In this document: in pieces, positions 27,911 through 36,762 of the stretch
How the letters are laid out: every line of letters starts with the position of its first letter
How positions within the stretch are numbered: position 1 is the stretch's first letter
NCBI RefSeq assembly: GCF_900091495.1
Contig: NZ_LT607413.1
Coordinates: 3,348,001 to 3,412,000 of the forward strand
Source: Micromonospora echinospora
GTDB taxonomy: Bacteria; Actinomycetota; Actinomycetes; Mycobacteriales; Micromonosporaceae
Reading direction: 5' to 3'
DNA length: 64,000 nucleotides
Translations under genes and position numbers: made by a program
The notes under the pieces: model-generated
Databases searched by the model: none
What the model was told of the DNA's origin: nothing
Seen by the model: the letters and a program-made list of their open reading frames with translations, nothing else

Positions 27911-29395
27911 CTATGCCCGCGCGGCGGCGAGACGTTGCAGGGCGGTGTCGAGCTGGCGGGCGTACCCGGGGGTGATCGCGCCCTCGGTGACCCGGCGCGC
28001 CACCTTCTCCCGCAGCTGCGCCACCGACTGCGTCACGTCGTGTTGCCCGACGGCCGCCGCGGCGGTCAGGTTGCGCAGGTGGTTGTCCAGGTCGAGGCCG
28101 ACGTCCTCGCGGATCTCGCCGGCTGTGACCCCGGCGTCGATGAGCTGGTCGAGCCGACCCACCGCGCTCTCCAGCGTCTCCGCGTCCGGATCGGCCGGGG
28201 ACTGCGAGGGTGCGTCCGCCGGGGGTCGGGACGGCCGTTCGGTGGCCGTCCCGGCCGGGTCGGGCGACTCGCCGGTGGGCTCGACCGCCGGCCCGGTGGT
28301 CGGCTGGACCTGCGCGGGCGGAGGTGTCGTCGCGGGGTCGTCCGGCCAGGCCAGCACGACCGGGACGAGCACCGCGACCGCCCCGGCGGCCAAGGCGAGG
28401 GCCCACCGGCCCGGTCGCCGGTCCGGTGGTGTGTGCGTCCGCACCCCGTTGGCCGGTGTCCGACCGACCGGTGGGGCGGGTGGCGCCGGTGCGGGGCCGG
28501 CCGGCACGGGCACCGGGGCGGGCTCGCTCGGCGGCAGCGGCACGGTCTGCGCGGGAGCCGGTTCGGCGGCCAGTTGCCGGCGCAGCGCCTCGGCGACCTG
28601 ACGGGCGGTCGGGCGTTCCGCCGGATCCCGGGCGAGACAGCGCAGGCAGGTCCGCGCCACCGGGGGCGGCAGATCCGGTACGCCGGCCAGCGACGGCGCC
28701 TCCCGGGTCTCCAACGCCACGCTGAGCTGTTCCCAGGTGTCCGCCGGGTACGGCACCCGGCCGGTCAACGTCTCGTACAGCAGCACGCCGAGGGAGTAGA
28801 CGTCGGTCGACGGCTGGGCGGGTACCCCGTCGAGGCGCTCCGGTGCGACGTACGCGGGGGTGCCGAACGTGCCGCCGTCCTCGTCCTCGTCCGGGGCGCC
28901 GATCCGGGTGGCGATGCCGAAGTCGAGGACCTTCGCCCCGACCGAGGTCATCATCACGTTGGCCGGCGTGATGTCCCGGTGCACGATGCCGAGCCGGTGG
29001 GCGGCGGCGAGGGCGTCGGCCACCTGCACGCCGATCTCCACCGCCTCGGTCCAGGGCAGCGGCCCCTCGGTGAGCCGGCACTCCAGCTCCTCGCCGCTGA
29101 GCAGCTCCATCACCACGAACGAGGTGATCGTGCCGTCCGGGGCGATCGCCTCGCCGTAGTCGTGCACCGAGGTGACGTGCGGGTGGACGAGCTGCGCGGC
29201 GGACCGGGCCTCCTCCCGGACCATGTCCCGGAAGCGGGCGTCGGCGGCCAGCGACGGGGCGAGCACCTTCACCGCGACGATCCGGTCGAGGACCTCGTCG
29301 CGGGCCCGCCAGATCACCGACATGCCGCCGGAGCCGATCCGGTCGACCAACCGGTACCGGCGAGCCAGCAGACTGCCGGCGTGAAGCGCTCCCAT
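27911..29395 (-). CDS. Membrane Ser/Thr protein kinase (Hanks-type)
   Basis: About 494 residues from ATG 29395 (GTG at 29398 is also possible). The kinase domain (about 10-270) has a glycine loop GSGGMSVIW, VAVKVL lysine, catalytic loop HRDITPANV, LDFGIA and APERL, with DVYSLGVLLYE. The Lys usual two positions after the catalytic Asp (HRDxK) is Thr here; this variant occurs in some actinobacterial kinases. A Pro/Ala-rich juxtamembrane segment precedes one TM near 340-360. The extracellular part is a Pro/Thr stalk and a small helical domain (about 415-490). The gene ends 84 bp before Trypco1 on the same strand, so it may be co-transcribed with the trypsin-STAND pair. Confidence 0.92.
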   Translation of the reverse strand: MGALHAGSLLARRYRLVDRIGSGGMSVIWRARDEVLDRIVAVKVLAPSLAADARFRDMVREEARSAAQLVHPHVTSVHDYGEAIAPDGTITSFVVMELLSGEELECRLTEGPLPWTEAVEIGVQVADALAAAHRLGIVHRDITPANVMMTSVGAKVLDFGIATRIGAPDEDEDGGTFGTPAYVAPERLDGVPAQPSTDVYSLGVLLYETLTGRVPYPADTWEQLSVALETREAPSLAGVPDLPPPVARTCLRCLARDPAERPTARQVAEALRRQLAAEPAPAQTVPLPPSEPAPVPVPAGPAPAPPAPPVGRTPANGVRTHTPPDRRPGRWALALAAGAVAVLVPVVLAWPDDPATTPPPAQVQPTTGPAVEPTGESPDPAGTATERPSRPPADAPSQSPADPDAETLESAVGRLDQLIDAGVTAGEIREDVGLDLDNHLRNLTAAAAVGQHDVTQSVAQLREKVARRVTEGAITPGYARQLDTALQRLAAARA

Positions 29396-29596
29396 CACTG
29401 AACGCACCTGCCTCGGGTCGGAGCGGTATCAGGTTGCGGGAATGTGTCCGGGGTGTCAACGGTTGGGCGGTTCCGCGGGACGGTACGGCCGCCTGCCACG
29501 CCGGGGCGGCGGGCACCGGACCCGGCACGCCGCAGGGGGCGTCGCGCCGTCCACCGGCCGACGTCCGACGGGCACCGACGTGCCAGGATCAACGTC

Positions 29597-30427
29597 ATGA
29601 CTGACGGTCCGGTGGCGTTCGTGCTGGGTGGCGGGGGAGTGCTGGGCGCGGTCGAGGTGGGCATGCTGCGCGCTCTCTTCCGGGCCGGGCTCCGCCCCGA
29701 CCTGGTGCTCGGCACCTCGATCGGAGCGGTCAACGGGGCACTCGTCGCCGCCGACCCGACCGAGACGGTGACCGATCGGCTGGTCCGGCTCTGGGCCTCC
29801 CCCGAGGCGAGCGAGGTGTACGGCGACTCGGTGGCCCGGCAGTTGCGCCGGTTCGCCGCCCGTACCCACCTGCACTCGCCCCGCCCGCTGCGCCGGTTGC
29901 TGGAGGCGGAACTCGGCGCGGAGACCACCTTCGGCGAGCTGAAGGTCCCCTTCCGGTGCTGCGCGGCGAGCATCGAACGCGCCGCCGAGCACTGGTTCAG
30001 CACCGGCCCGGTGGTGCCCGCCGTGGTCGCCTCGGCCTCGGTGCCGGGGCTGCTCCCCCCGGCCGAGGTCGGCGGGGAACACTACGTGGACGGTGGCATC
30101 GTCAACTCGATCCCGGTGGGCGAGGCGGTCGCGCTCGGCGCGCGCCGGGTCTTCGTCCTCCAGGTGGGCCGGATCGAACGGCCGTTGACCCCACCCCGAC
30201 GGCCGTGGGAGGTCGCCCAGGTCGCGTTCGAGATCGCCCGCCGGCACCGGTTCGCCCGGGAACTGGCGGCGCTGCCCGACGGGGTCGAGGTACACGTCCT
30301 GCCCACCGGGGGCCTGGAGCCCCGGGACGACTCGCCGTGGGCGTACCGGGACATGGCCGCGGTGGGCCGGCGGATCAGCCGCGCGTACATCGCCTCCCGC
30401 GACTACCTCGCCGCGCTGGACCGCTGA
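29597..30427 (+). CDS. Patatin-like phospholipase
   Basis: A 276-residue Ser-Asp dyad lipase. The oxyanion glycine motif GGGGVLGAVEVG lies near residues 10-20, the nucleophile elbow is GTSIG (Ser about 40) and the dyad Asp is in VDGGIVNSIPV. ATG 29597 fits the domain boundary exactly. There is no signal peptide, so the likely substrates are cytoplasmic-side membrane lipids. Its stop overlaps the start of the next acyltransferase by one base (TGATG), implying a deacylation/reacylation pair. It is divergent from the kinase gene, with about 200 bp between. Confidence 0.9.
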   Translation: MTDGPVAFVLGGGGVLGAVEVGMLRALFRAGLRPDLVLGTSIGAVNGALVAADPTETVTDRLVRLWASPEASEVYGDSVARQLRRFAARTHLHSPRPLRRLLEAELGAETTFGELKVPFRCCAASIERAAEHWFSTGPVVPAVVASASVPGLLPPAEVGGEHYVDGGIVNSIPVGEAVALGARRVFVLQVGRIERPLTPPRRPWEVAQVAFEIARRHRFARELAALPDGVEVHVLPTGGLEPRDDSPWAYRDMAAVGRRISRAYIASRDYLAALDR

Positions 30428-31473
30428 TGCCGTTGCCGCCGCAGTGGATCCGCCGGGTGCTGCTCGCCCCGGCCGTGGTGTTCCTCGCCTTCACGGTGGT
30501 CACCACGCTGCCGGTCTGGCTGCTGGTCGCGGCGGCGCTGTCGCCGTTCGTCCCCGGCCGGCTGCGTCCGCTGCGGCTGGTCTGGATCGGTGTCGTCTAC
30601 CTGGTCTGGGACGCCGCCGCGCTGCTGGCCCTGTTCGGGCTCTGGATCGCCTCCGGCTTCGGCTGGCGGCTCCGCGCCCCCGCCTTCCAACGGGTGCACT
30701 ACCTGCTCGCCGGCTGGTTCCTGCGGGCGCTCTTCTGGCAGGCCCGCTGGACGCTGCGGCTGAGCATCGACGTGGCCGGCACCGACCCGGACACCGCCCT
30801 GCCCGGCCGGCCGGAACTGGTGCTCTGCCGGCACGCCGGCCCGGGTGACTCGTTCATCCTGATCCACGCGCTGGTCAACTGGTTCTACCGGGAACCGAGG
30901 ATCGTGCTGAAGGACGCCCTCCAGTGGGACCCGGCGATCGACGTCCTGCTCAACCGGCTGCCGACCCGGTTCCTCGCGCCCGGGGCCCGCCGCGACGGGA
31001 CGGTGCTCGACCAGATCGCCCACCTGGCCACCGGGCTGGACGACAACGACGCGTTCGTCATCTTCCCGGAGGGCGGCAACTTCACCCCCCGGCGGCGGCT
31101 GCGGGCCATCGACCGGCTTCGCTCCCGGGGCCTGGAGGGGATGGCGCTGCGCGCCGAGCGGATGCGACACGTGCTCGCGCCCCAGCCGGGCGGGGTGCTC
31201 GCCGCCCTCGACGCCGCCCCCGAGGCGGGCGTCATCTTCGTGGCGCACACCGGGCTCGACAGGATGCTGACCGTGGCGGACGTCTGGCGGGAACTGCCGA
31301 TGGACAAGCGGATCGTCATGCGGTTCTGGTCGGTCCCGCCGGAGGAGGTCCCGACCGGGCGGCAGGAGCGCATCGACTGGCTCTTCGACTGGTGGGCGCG
31401 GATCGACCAGTGGATCGAGGCCAACCGCGACGGTACGGCCGCGCTGAGCGGCGACGGGCCGCCTGACGCGTAG
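30427..31473 (+). CDS. PlsC-like membrane acyltransferase
   Basis: A 348-residue protein with N-terminal TMs near 10-35 and 55-80 (VVYLVWDAAALLALFGLWIA). The acyltransferase core follows: CRHAGPGDS supplies the HX4D motif, RFLAPGARRDG follows, and FPEGGNFTPRR is the substrate-binding block. This is longer than typical PlsC and resembles actinobacterial 1-acyl-sn-glycerol-3-phosphate acyltransferase-like proteins. The translational overlap with the patatin gene suggests phospholipid remodelling. The TAG stop codon doubles as the first bases of the TAGGGT promoter box for cutA. Confidence 0.82.
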   Translation: MPLPPQWIRRVLLAPAVVFLAFTVVTTLPVWLLVAAALSPFVPGRLRPLRLVWIGVVYLVWDAAALLALFGLWIASGFGWRLRAPAFQRVHYLLAGWFLRALFWQARWTLRLSIDVAGTDPDTALPGRPELVLCRHAGPGDSFILIHALVNWFYREPRIVLKDALQWDPAIDVLLNRLPTRFLAPGARRDGTVLDQIAHLATGLDDNDAFVIFPEGGNFTPRRRLRAIDRLRSRGLEGMALRAERMRHVLAPQPGGVLAALDAAPEAGVIFVAHTGLDRMLTVADVWRELPMDKRIVMRFWSVPPEEVPTGRQERIDWLFDWWARIDQWIEANRDGTAALSGDGPPDA

Positions 31474-31483
31474 GGTGCGCTGC

Positions 31484-31804
31484 GTGGATCAGATCTGCGT
31501 GGTGACGACCGTGGTGGACGCGCGCTCGGTCGCGGACGTGCTGGCGGCGACCGCCGTGGCCGGACGGTTGGCGGCCTGTGCCCAGGTCGGCGGTCAGGTG
31601 GACAGCACCTACTGGTGGCAGTCCGCGATGGAGACCAGCGCCGAGTGGTCGGTGCAGTTCAAGACCGCCCCGGACCGGGTGGACGCCCTCGTCGACCAGA
31701 TCCGGGCCAGCCACCCGTACGAGGTGCCGGAGATCCTGGTCACCCGGGTGGCGAGCGGCAACCCGGACTACTCGGCCTGGGTGCACGAGCAGACCCGGCC
31801 CTGA
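31484..31804 (+). CDS. cutA: CutA-family divalent ion tolerance protein
   Basis: About 106 residues. GTG 31484 is chosen because TAGGGT (31471-31476) lies 7 nt upstream, a leaderless promoter arrangement, and the family starts with the strand ICVVTTVVDA. The trimeric ferredoxin-like fold is marked by ADVLAATAVAGRLAACAQV, STYWW, EWSVQFKTAPDRVDAL and HPYEVPEILVTRV, ending in YSAWV. CutA binds metal ions, and PII-like roles have been described in some members. The physiological role in actinobacteria is unclear. Confidence 0.92.
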   Translation: MDQICVVTTVVDARSVADVLAATAVAGRLAACAQVGGQVDSTYWWQSAMETSAEWSVQFKTAPDRVDALVDQIRASHPYEVPEILVTRVASGNPDYSAWVHEQTRP

Positions 31805-31852
31805 GTACGGGCACTCTGGGTCGACGATGTCCGGCCAGGGCAGGATGACCGC

Positions 31853-34800
31853 GTGCAGACCAGCGGCTACCCCTGTCCCGCGTGCGCGTCCCCGGCCGAC
31901 CTGACCGTCGGTTGCCGGACCTGCGGCCGGGGACCCGACCCGACCGCCGCCGAGGTGGTCCGCCTCGACGCCGAGATCACCGTCCTCGCCGGGCGGGTGG
32001 AGCAGGCGCGGCGGGCGTACCTGGACCTCGGCGCGGCCCTGGGCTCGGCCCAGCGGCGCCGGGCCGACCTGGCGGCGCGGGTGCGGGCGAGCCGGACGGC
32101 GTCCGCGCCGGCCACGGTGCGCCCGCCCCGGCCGGCGGTGGCCCCGACCCCGTCGGCGCCGGTGCCCACGGGCCCGTTCCCGTCCGGTCCGTTTCCGCAC
32201 GGTCCGGCTCCGGTCCGGCCGGCCGCCGCCGGCCCGGTTCCGGTCGGCCCGGCGGCGGTGGGGGGCACCGCCGCCGGGCAGCGGGAAACCTCCACCCGGA
32301 CCGTGCAGGGGGTGCTCTTCGTCCTCGGTGGCCTGCTGCTCGGCACCGCGGCGATCGTCTTCACCGCGGTCGCCTGGGCGGCGGTGGGCGTGGTGGGCCG
32401 GGCGGCGATCCTGGCGGCGGTCACCGCGCTCGCGCTGGCCGTGCCGGCGGTCGTGGTGCGGCGGGGGCTGCGCGGCACCGCCGAGACCATCGCCGCCGTC
32501 GGGCTGCTGCTGGTGCTCCTCGACGGGTACGCCGCCTGGGCGGTCGACCTGGTCGGCGTCACCGGTTGGCCGGTGACCCGGTACGCCGCGCTGGTCGGGG
32601 GAGCCAGCGCGGCCGTCGCCACCGGGTACGCGCTGGCCACCCGGCTGGCGGTGCCCTGGTTCGGGGCGTTGCTCGTCGCGCAGCCGGTGCTGCCGCTGCT
32701 CGCCGCCGAGGCCCGACCGGGCGTCGGCGGGTGGACGCTGGTGTTCGCCGGGGTCGCCCTGGTCGACCTGGCCGTGGTGCACGCGCTGTCGGTCCGGGCC
32801 GTGGTGCCTGCGCTGTCGGGCCGGGCCGGCGCGGGTGGGTCGTTGATCGTCGCGGGCCGGGTCACCGCCTGGACCGGTCACGCCCTGGCCCTGGCCCCGG
32901 CAGTGGTCTGCGCGGTGGCCGCCCTACTGACGGGGGAGGCCTTCGGCACGCCGCTCGCGGCCGGGCTGCCGCTGCTGGTGGTGGCGGCCGTCCTGGCCGG
33001 GACCGCACTGGTCGCCGGCAGCCCGGTCCTCCGGGCGGTCGCCGCCGCGCTGCTGGTGATCGTATCGGCCCCGGCGGTGCTCCGCCCGGTGGCCGAGCTG
33101 CGCCCCTCGGTGCTGCTCGTCACCTCGGCGGTGGTGGTGCTCGCGCTGGCCGCTGCCGTCCGGGCGCTGCCCGCCGGGCTGCGCAGCGGCTCCCGGGCCG
33201 GTGCGCTCGTCGTGACCGGGGTGATGGCCCACGTGGTCCTGGCGCCGACCGGTGGGCTGGCCGCCGCCGGGGTGCTCCGGTCCGTCCCGCCGTGGCGGGG
33301 CGCGACCGCCGGCCCGGACCTGCACTGGGGCTGGCAGCTCCCGGTCGCGGTGCTGCTGACCGCCGGGGCGGGCCTGCTCCTGCTGCCCTGGGCCGCCCGG
33401 TTCCCGGTCGCCCTCGGCGGCGGCGTGGTCGCGGTGCTCGCCGCGCCGGCCGTCCGGCCCACGCCCTGGCCGGTGGTGGTGGCCCTCGGGCTGGCCGCCG
33501 GGGCGGCCCTGCTGCTCGTGGCGGTGTTCCGGTCGGGCGGCCGGGCGTACCAGCCGGTGCTCACCGCCGCCGGCGGCGTGGTCCTGACCGGGCACGCCCT
33601 GCTCGTCGGCCTCGCCGCGCCGGTGGGGGCCGGGGCGGTCCTGGCCGGGATGCTGGCCGTCGGCCTGGTGGTGGCCGGCCGGGCCCGACGGCTCGGTGGA
33701 CCGGTCCGGTGGCTGGCCGGCCCGGCGCTGACCGTGGCGCTGCTCGCCGTACCGGCCCTGGTGGTGGTGACGCAGGTCGAGCTGGCGCCGTCGCTGCCGT
33801 GGCGGCTGCGCGGGCCGGCCATCGCCGTCGGGCTGCTGCCCGTGGCGCTGCTCGCGGTCCGTCGGCACTGGCCCGACCTCCAGCGGTACGCCGGCGCCGC
33901 GCTGGCCGGGGCGCTCCCACTGGCCGGCCTCGCGCCGGTGGTCGTACCGGCCGGGGAGTCGGTGCCGGTCTACCTGGCGGCGGCGGTGCTGGTGGCGGTG
34001 GTGGGGGCCGCCGTGGTCCGCCCGGACGGTGGCCTGCGGGTGGTCGGCGTCGCGCTGGCGGTGGCGGCCGGCGCGGTGCTCGTCCCCGCCGTGCTCCGGG
34101 TGCTGGTCGCCCCGTACGGCTGGCTCGGGTCGGTCTGGTCCGGTGCGCCGGACGGGGTCGGGCTGGCGCCCGGGGTGGCCCCGGCACGACTCTCCGCCGG
34201 GGTCGCGTTCCTGGTGCTGCTCCTGGCCCTGGCGGTGGCCGCCCGGTCCACCCCGCTCGGCCGGGGCCGGGCGGTGCTGATCGCCGTACCGGTCGGCGCG
34301 GTGGCGGTGCCGGTGCTCCTCGGCGGGGTCGGCGCGCCCTGGCCGGTGCTGCCGGCGGTGTCCCTGCTGCTCGGTGCGGCGGGCCTGCTGTCCGCCACGC
34401 TCGCCAGCACGTCGATCCCGCGTCGGATGGTGCTGCCGGTGCTGGCGGGCACCGGGCTGATCCTGGCCGGCGCCGGGTTGGCCGGCCTGTTGCCGACCCG
34501 CGCCGGCACCCTCGCCGGGCTGGGCCTGGCCCTGGTGGTCGCGGTCGTGGTCGGGGCCGCCGGTCGGGTCGACGCGGTCCGGCCGGTCGGCTGGGCGGGC
34601 GCGGCCCTCACCGCCACCGCGTTCGCGGTCACCGCCACGGCCGCCGCCGACCTGCCGCTGCGCACCGCCGGGTCGGCCGTGCTCGCGGTGGCCGTGCTCG
34701 TGCTGGGCACCGCTGCCCTGCTGGCCCGTCGGCGTCCGGCGGAGGGACTGGTGCTGGACGCCGCCGCCCAGGGGGTCGCCCTGACAGCGCTCCTGCTCTC

Positions 34801-35401
34801 CGTCGGGTCACGCCGGCAGGCCGCCCTGGTCTGCGTGCTCTGGGGCACCGTCGTCGCGCTGCGGGCGCTGCGGCCGGGGGAGTCGGTCGGTCGGCGGTGG
34901 ACCTTCGCGGCCGTCGCCGGGGGCAGCGAACTGCTCGGGGCGTGGCTGCTGCTCACCGTCGCCGAGGTCACCCTGCTGGAGGCGTACACCCTGCCGGCGG
35001 CCGGGCTGGCGCTGCTCGCCGGGCTGGTCGCGCTGCGTACCCGGCCGGGGTTGACGAGTTGGACCGCCCTCGGCCCCGGGCTCGCCGCGGCGCTGCTGCC
35101 GAGTCTGGCTTCGGTCCTGGTGGGCGCGGACCCGCAACCGTGGCGGCGGCTGCTGCTCGGTGCCGGTGCGCTCGGCGTGGTGCTGTTCGGCGCGGTCCGG
35201 CGGTGGCAGGCCCCGGTCGTGCTCGGTGCGACCGTTCTTGTCCCGCTCGCCCTGCACGAGGTCGTCCGCAGCTGGGACCTGGTGCCCCGGTGGATCTTCC
35301 TCGCCGTCGGCGGTCTCGCGCTGATCGGACTCGCGACCACCTACGAGCGTCGTCGGCGGGATCTGGCCCGGCTGCGTTCCGTGGTGGGGAGAATGGGGTA
35401 G
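31853..35401 (+). CDS. SCO7613-like giant polytopic membrane protein with N-terminal zinc ribbon
   Basis: A 1182-residue protein. The N-terminus has two CxxC pairs (YPCPACASPADL and CRTCGRG), a small zinc ribbon, followed by a helix (about 30-75) that may form a coiled coil. A Pro-rich linker comes next, then about 900 residues made almost entirely of hydrophobic Ala/Val/Leu/Gly segments, which I estimate at 30 or more TM helices. It resembles actinobacterial proteins annotated with the SCO7613 C-terminal domain. No transporter or enzyme motif was seen; function unknown. GTG 31853 directly precedes the ribbon. A GGTAGGG/CCCTACC hairpin at 35397-35414 overlaps the stop. Confidence 0.8.
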   Translation: MQTSGYPCPACASPADLTVGCRTCGRGPDPTAAEVVRLDAEITVLAGRVEQARRAYLDLGAALGSAQRRRADLAARVRASRTASAPATVRPPRPAVAPTPSAPVPTGPFPSGPFPHGPAPVRPAAAGPVPVGPAAVGGTAAGQRETSTRTVQGVLFVLGGLLLGTAAIVFTAVAWAAVGVVGRAAILAAVTALALAVPAVVVRRGLRGTAETIAAVGLLLVLLDGYAAWAVDLVGVTGWPVTRYAALVGGASAAVATGYALATRLAVPWFGALLVAQPVLPLLAAEARPGVGGWTLVFAGVALVDLAVVHALSVRAVVPALSGRAGAGGSLIVAGRVTAWTGHALALAPAVVCAVAALLTGEAFGTPLAAGLPLLVVAAVLAGTALVAGSPVLRAVAAALLVIVSAPAVLRPVAELRPSVLLVTSAVVVLALAAAVRALPAGLRSGSRAGALVVTGVMAHVVLAPTGGLAAAGVLRSVPPWRGATAGPDLHWGWQLPVAVLLTAGAGLLLLPWAARFPVALGGGVVAVLAAPAVRPTPWPVVVALGLAAGAALLLVAVFRSGGRAYQPVLTAAGGVVLTGHALLVGLAAPVGAGAVLAGMLAVGLVVAGRARRLGGPVRWLAGPALTVALLAVPALVVVTQVELAPSLPWRLRGPAIAVGLLPVALLAVRRHWPDLQRYAGAALAGALPLAGLAPVVVPAGESVPVYLAAAVLVAVVGAAVVRPDGGLRVVGVALAVAAGAVLVPAVLRVLVAPYGWLGSVWSGAPDGVGLAPGVAPARLSAGVAFLVLLLALAVAARSTPLGRGRAVLIAVPVGAVAVPVLLGGVGAPWPVLPAVSLLLGAAGLLSATLASTSIPRRMVLPVLAGTGLILAGAGLAGLLPTRAGTLAGLGLALVVAVVVGAAGRVDAVRPVGWAGAALTATAFAVTATAAADLPLRTAGSAVLAVAVLVLGTAALLARRRPAEGLVLDAAAQGVALTALLLSVGSRRQAALVCVLWGTVVALRALRPGESVGRRWTFAAVAGGSELLGAWLLLTVAEVTLLEAYTLPAAGLALLAGLVALRTRPGLTSWTALGPGLAAALLPSLASVLVGADPQPWRRLLLGAGALGVVLFGAVRRWQAPVVLGATVLVPLALHEVVRSWDLVPRWIFLAVGGLALIGLATTYERRRRDLARLRSVVGRMG

Positions 35402-35414
35402 GGCCTGCCCTACC
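35397..35414 (+). terminator. Small hairpin overlapping the stop of the giant membrane protein gene
   Basis: GGTAGGG, loop CCTG, CCCTACC: a 7-bp perfect stem that contains the TAG stop codon. It is a plausible terminator or 3' end stabiliser. Confidence 0.45.
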
Positions 35415-35468
35415 GGCTGTTCGGGGGGTCGCAGGATTACCCAGCGCAACCGTCGTTCGGAGACTGGA

Positions 35469-35494
35469 GTCGGGCCGCCGGCCGGCGGCCCGAC
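35469..35494. promoter_or_regulatory. Perfect 26-bp palindrome in the desaturase leader
   Basis: Arms GTCGGGCCGCCGG (35469-35481) and CCGGCGGCCCGAC (35482-35494) are exact reverse complements with no spacer. The palindrome ends 23 bp before the desaturase ATG, next to the ribosome-binding GAGGAGACGAGGG. It could be a dimeric repressor operator (TetR type) or a leader hairpin that controls access to the ribosome site. Confidence 0.55.
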
Positions 35495-35517
35495 CACCCG
35501 AGGAGACGAGGGCACAG

Positions 35518-36567
35518 ATGACGCTCGGTTCGGTGGCCGACCCGCCGCTACGGCGGGGCAGTGACTACGCGCGGTTGTCCCGGCGGATCAGCGAGGCCGG
35601 GCTGCTGGCGCGGCGACCCGGCTGGTACGTGGCGAGCGGGGCGCTGACCGTGGCCCTCTTCGTCGGCGGCTGGGCGTTGTTCGTCGCGGTCGGTGACAGT
35701 TGGGCGCAACTCGGCGTCGCCGTGCTGCTCGCCGTCGCCACCACCCAGGTCGCCTTCCTGGGGCACGACGCGGGACACCGGCAGATGTTCCGTCGACGCG
35801 GTCCCAGCGAGGTGGTCGGGCTGCTCGCCGGCAACCTGGCGGTCGGGCTCAGCTACGGCTGGTGGGTGGACAAGCACAACCGGCACCACGCCAACCCCAA
35901 CCACGAGGGGGAGGACCCCGACGTCGGCGCGGGCGCGCTGGTCTGGACCCACGAGCAGGCGGCGGCGACCCGGGGTTTCGGGCGGTGGCTGGCCCGGTGG
36001 CAGGCGTGGCTGTTCTTCCCGATGCTCCTGCTGGAGGGGTTCGCGTTGCACGTGTCCAGCGTGCGTGCCGTGGTCGGGCGGAACCCGGACGGCGGGTTCC
36101 GGACGCCGATGCGGCACCGGACGGTGGAGGGGCTGCTCCTGGCCGCGCACCTGGTCGGCTATCTCGTGCTGGTGGGCACCGTCCTGTCGCCGGGGCGGGC
36201 GGTGGCGTTCGTCGCCGTCCACCAGGGGCTCTGGGGGCTCTACATGGGCTGTTCGTTCGCCCCCAACCACAAGGGCATGGAGATGCCGACCGCCGCGGAC
36301 GACCTCGACTTCCTGCGTAAGCAGGTGCTCACCTCGCGCAACGTACGGGGCAACCGCCTGGTCGACGTCGCGCTGGGCGGCCTCAACTACCAGATCGAAC
36401 ACCACCTCTTCCCGAACATGCCCCGCGGCAACCTGCGGCGGGCCCGGCCGATCGTCCGCGCGTACTGCGCCGAGCAGGGCATCCCGTACGCCGAGACCGG
36501 CCTGTTCGACTCGTACCGGCAGGCGCTGGCGCACCTGCACGAGGCCGGCCGCCCGGTGCGGAGCTGA
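35518..36567 (+). CDS. Membrane fatty acid desaturase
   Basis: A 349-residue di-iron desaturase. The three histidine boxes are intact: HDAGH (about 84-88), HNRHH (about 120-124) and QIEHH (about 293-297). TM segments surround boxes 1 and 2 (GALTVALFVGGWALFVAV, LGVAVLLAVATTQVAFL) and VGYLVLVGTVL. It introduces a cis double bond into membrane acyl chains using O2 and an electron donor. The QIEHH third box is the form seen in front-end/acyl-lipid desaturases. ATG 35518 follows a strong ribosome site. A perfect palindrome in the leader suggests regulated expression. Confidence 0.93.
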   Translation: MTLGSVADPPLRRGSDYARLSRRISEAGLLARRPGWYVASGALTVALFVGGWALFVAVGDSWAQLGVAVLLAVATTQVAFLGHDAGHRQMFRRRGPSEVVGLLAGNLAVGLSYGWWVDKHNRHHANPNHEGEDPDVGAGALVWTHEQAAATRGFGRWLARWQAWLFFPMLLLEGFALHVSSVRAVVGRNPDGGFRTPMRHRTVEGLLLAAHLVGYLVLVGTVLSPGRAVAFVAVHQGLWGLYMGCSFAPNHKGMEMPTAADDLDFLRKQVLTSRNVRGNRLVDVALGGLNYQIEHHLFPNMPRGNLRRARPIVRAYCAEQGIPYAETGLFDSYRQALAHLHEAGRPVRS

Positions 36568-36597
36568 CCGTCGCGCCGTTTCCGCCCCTGCTGCTTC

Positions 36598-36651
36598 GGT
36601 AGCAGGGGCCCCCTGCACGACAAAAACGAGTAACAGGGGTCCCCTGCTACC
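36598..36651. repeat. Palindromic intergenic repeat, copy A
   Basis: Outer arms GGTAGCAGGGG (36598-36608) and CCCCTGCTACC (36641-36651) are inverted. Each end is itself palindromic (GCAGGGG-C-CCCCTGC and CAGGGG-T-CCCCTG). The 46-bp core (36602-36647), read on the minus strand, matches 61794-61839 at 37 of 46 positions. It lies between the desaturase and the pterin dehydratase genes. Confidence 0.75.
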
Positions 36652-36762
36652 AACCAACCGGCGGCACCCGCCGTGACCGGCGGGGGCGGGGGGAGTGACG
36701 GTTGCCGTTGCGTGGCGCTCGGGTCGGGCGGTGGGCGGCACCGCCCCGGTAGGGTGCTGACC

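Noticed and set aside
31882..36567. A 1561-codon plus-strand open frame joining the giant membrane protein region and the desaturase
   Set aside because: The upstream two thirds are out of frame with the zinc-ribbon/TM protein and Arg/Gly-rich. Only the part from ATG 35518 is a real gene.
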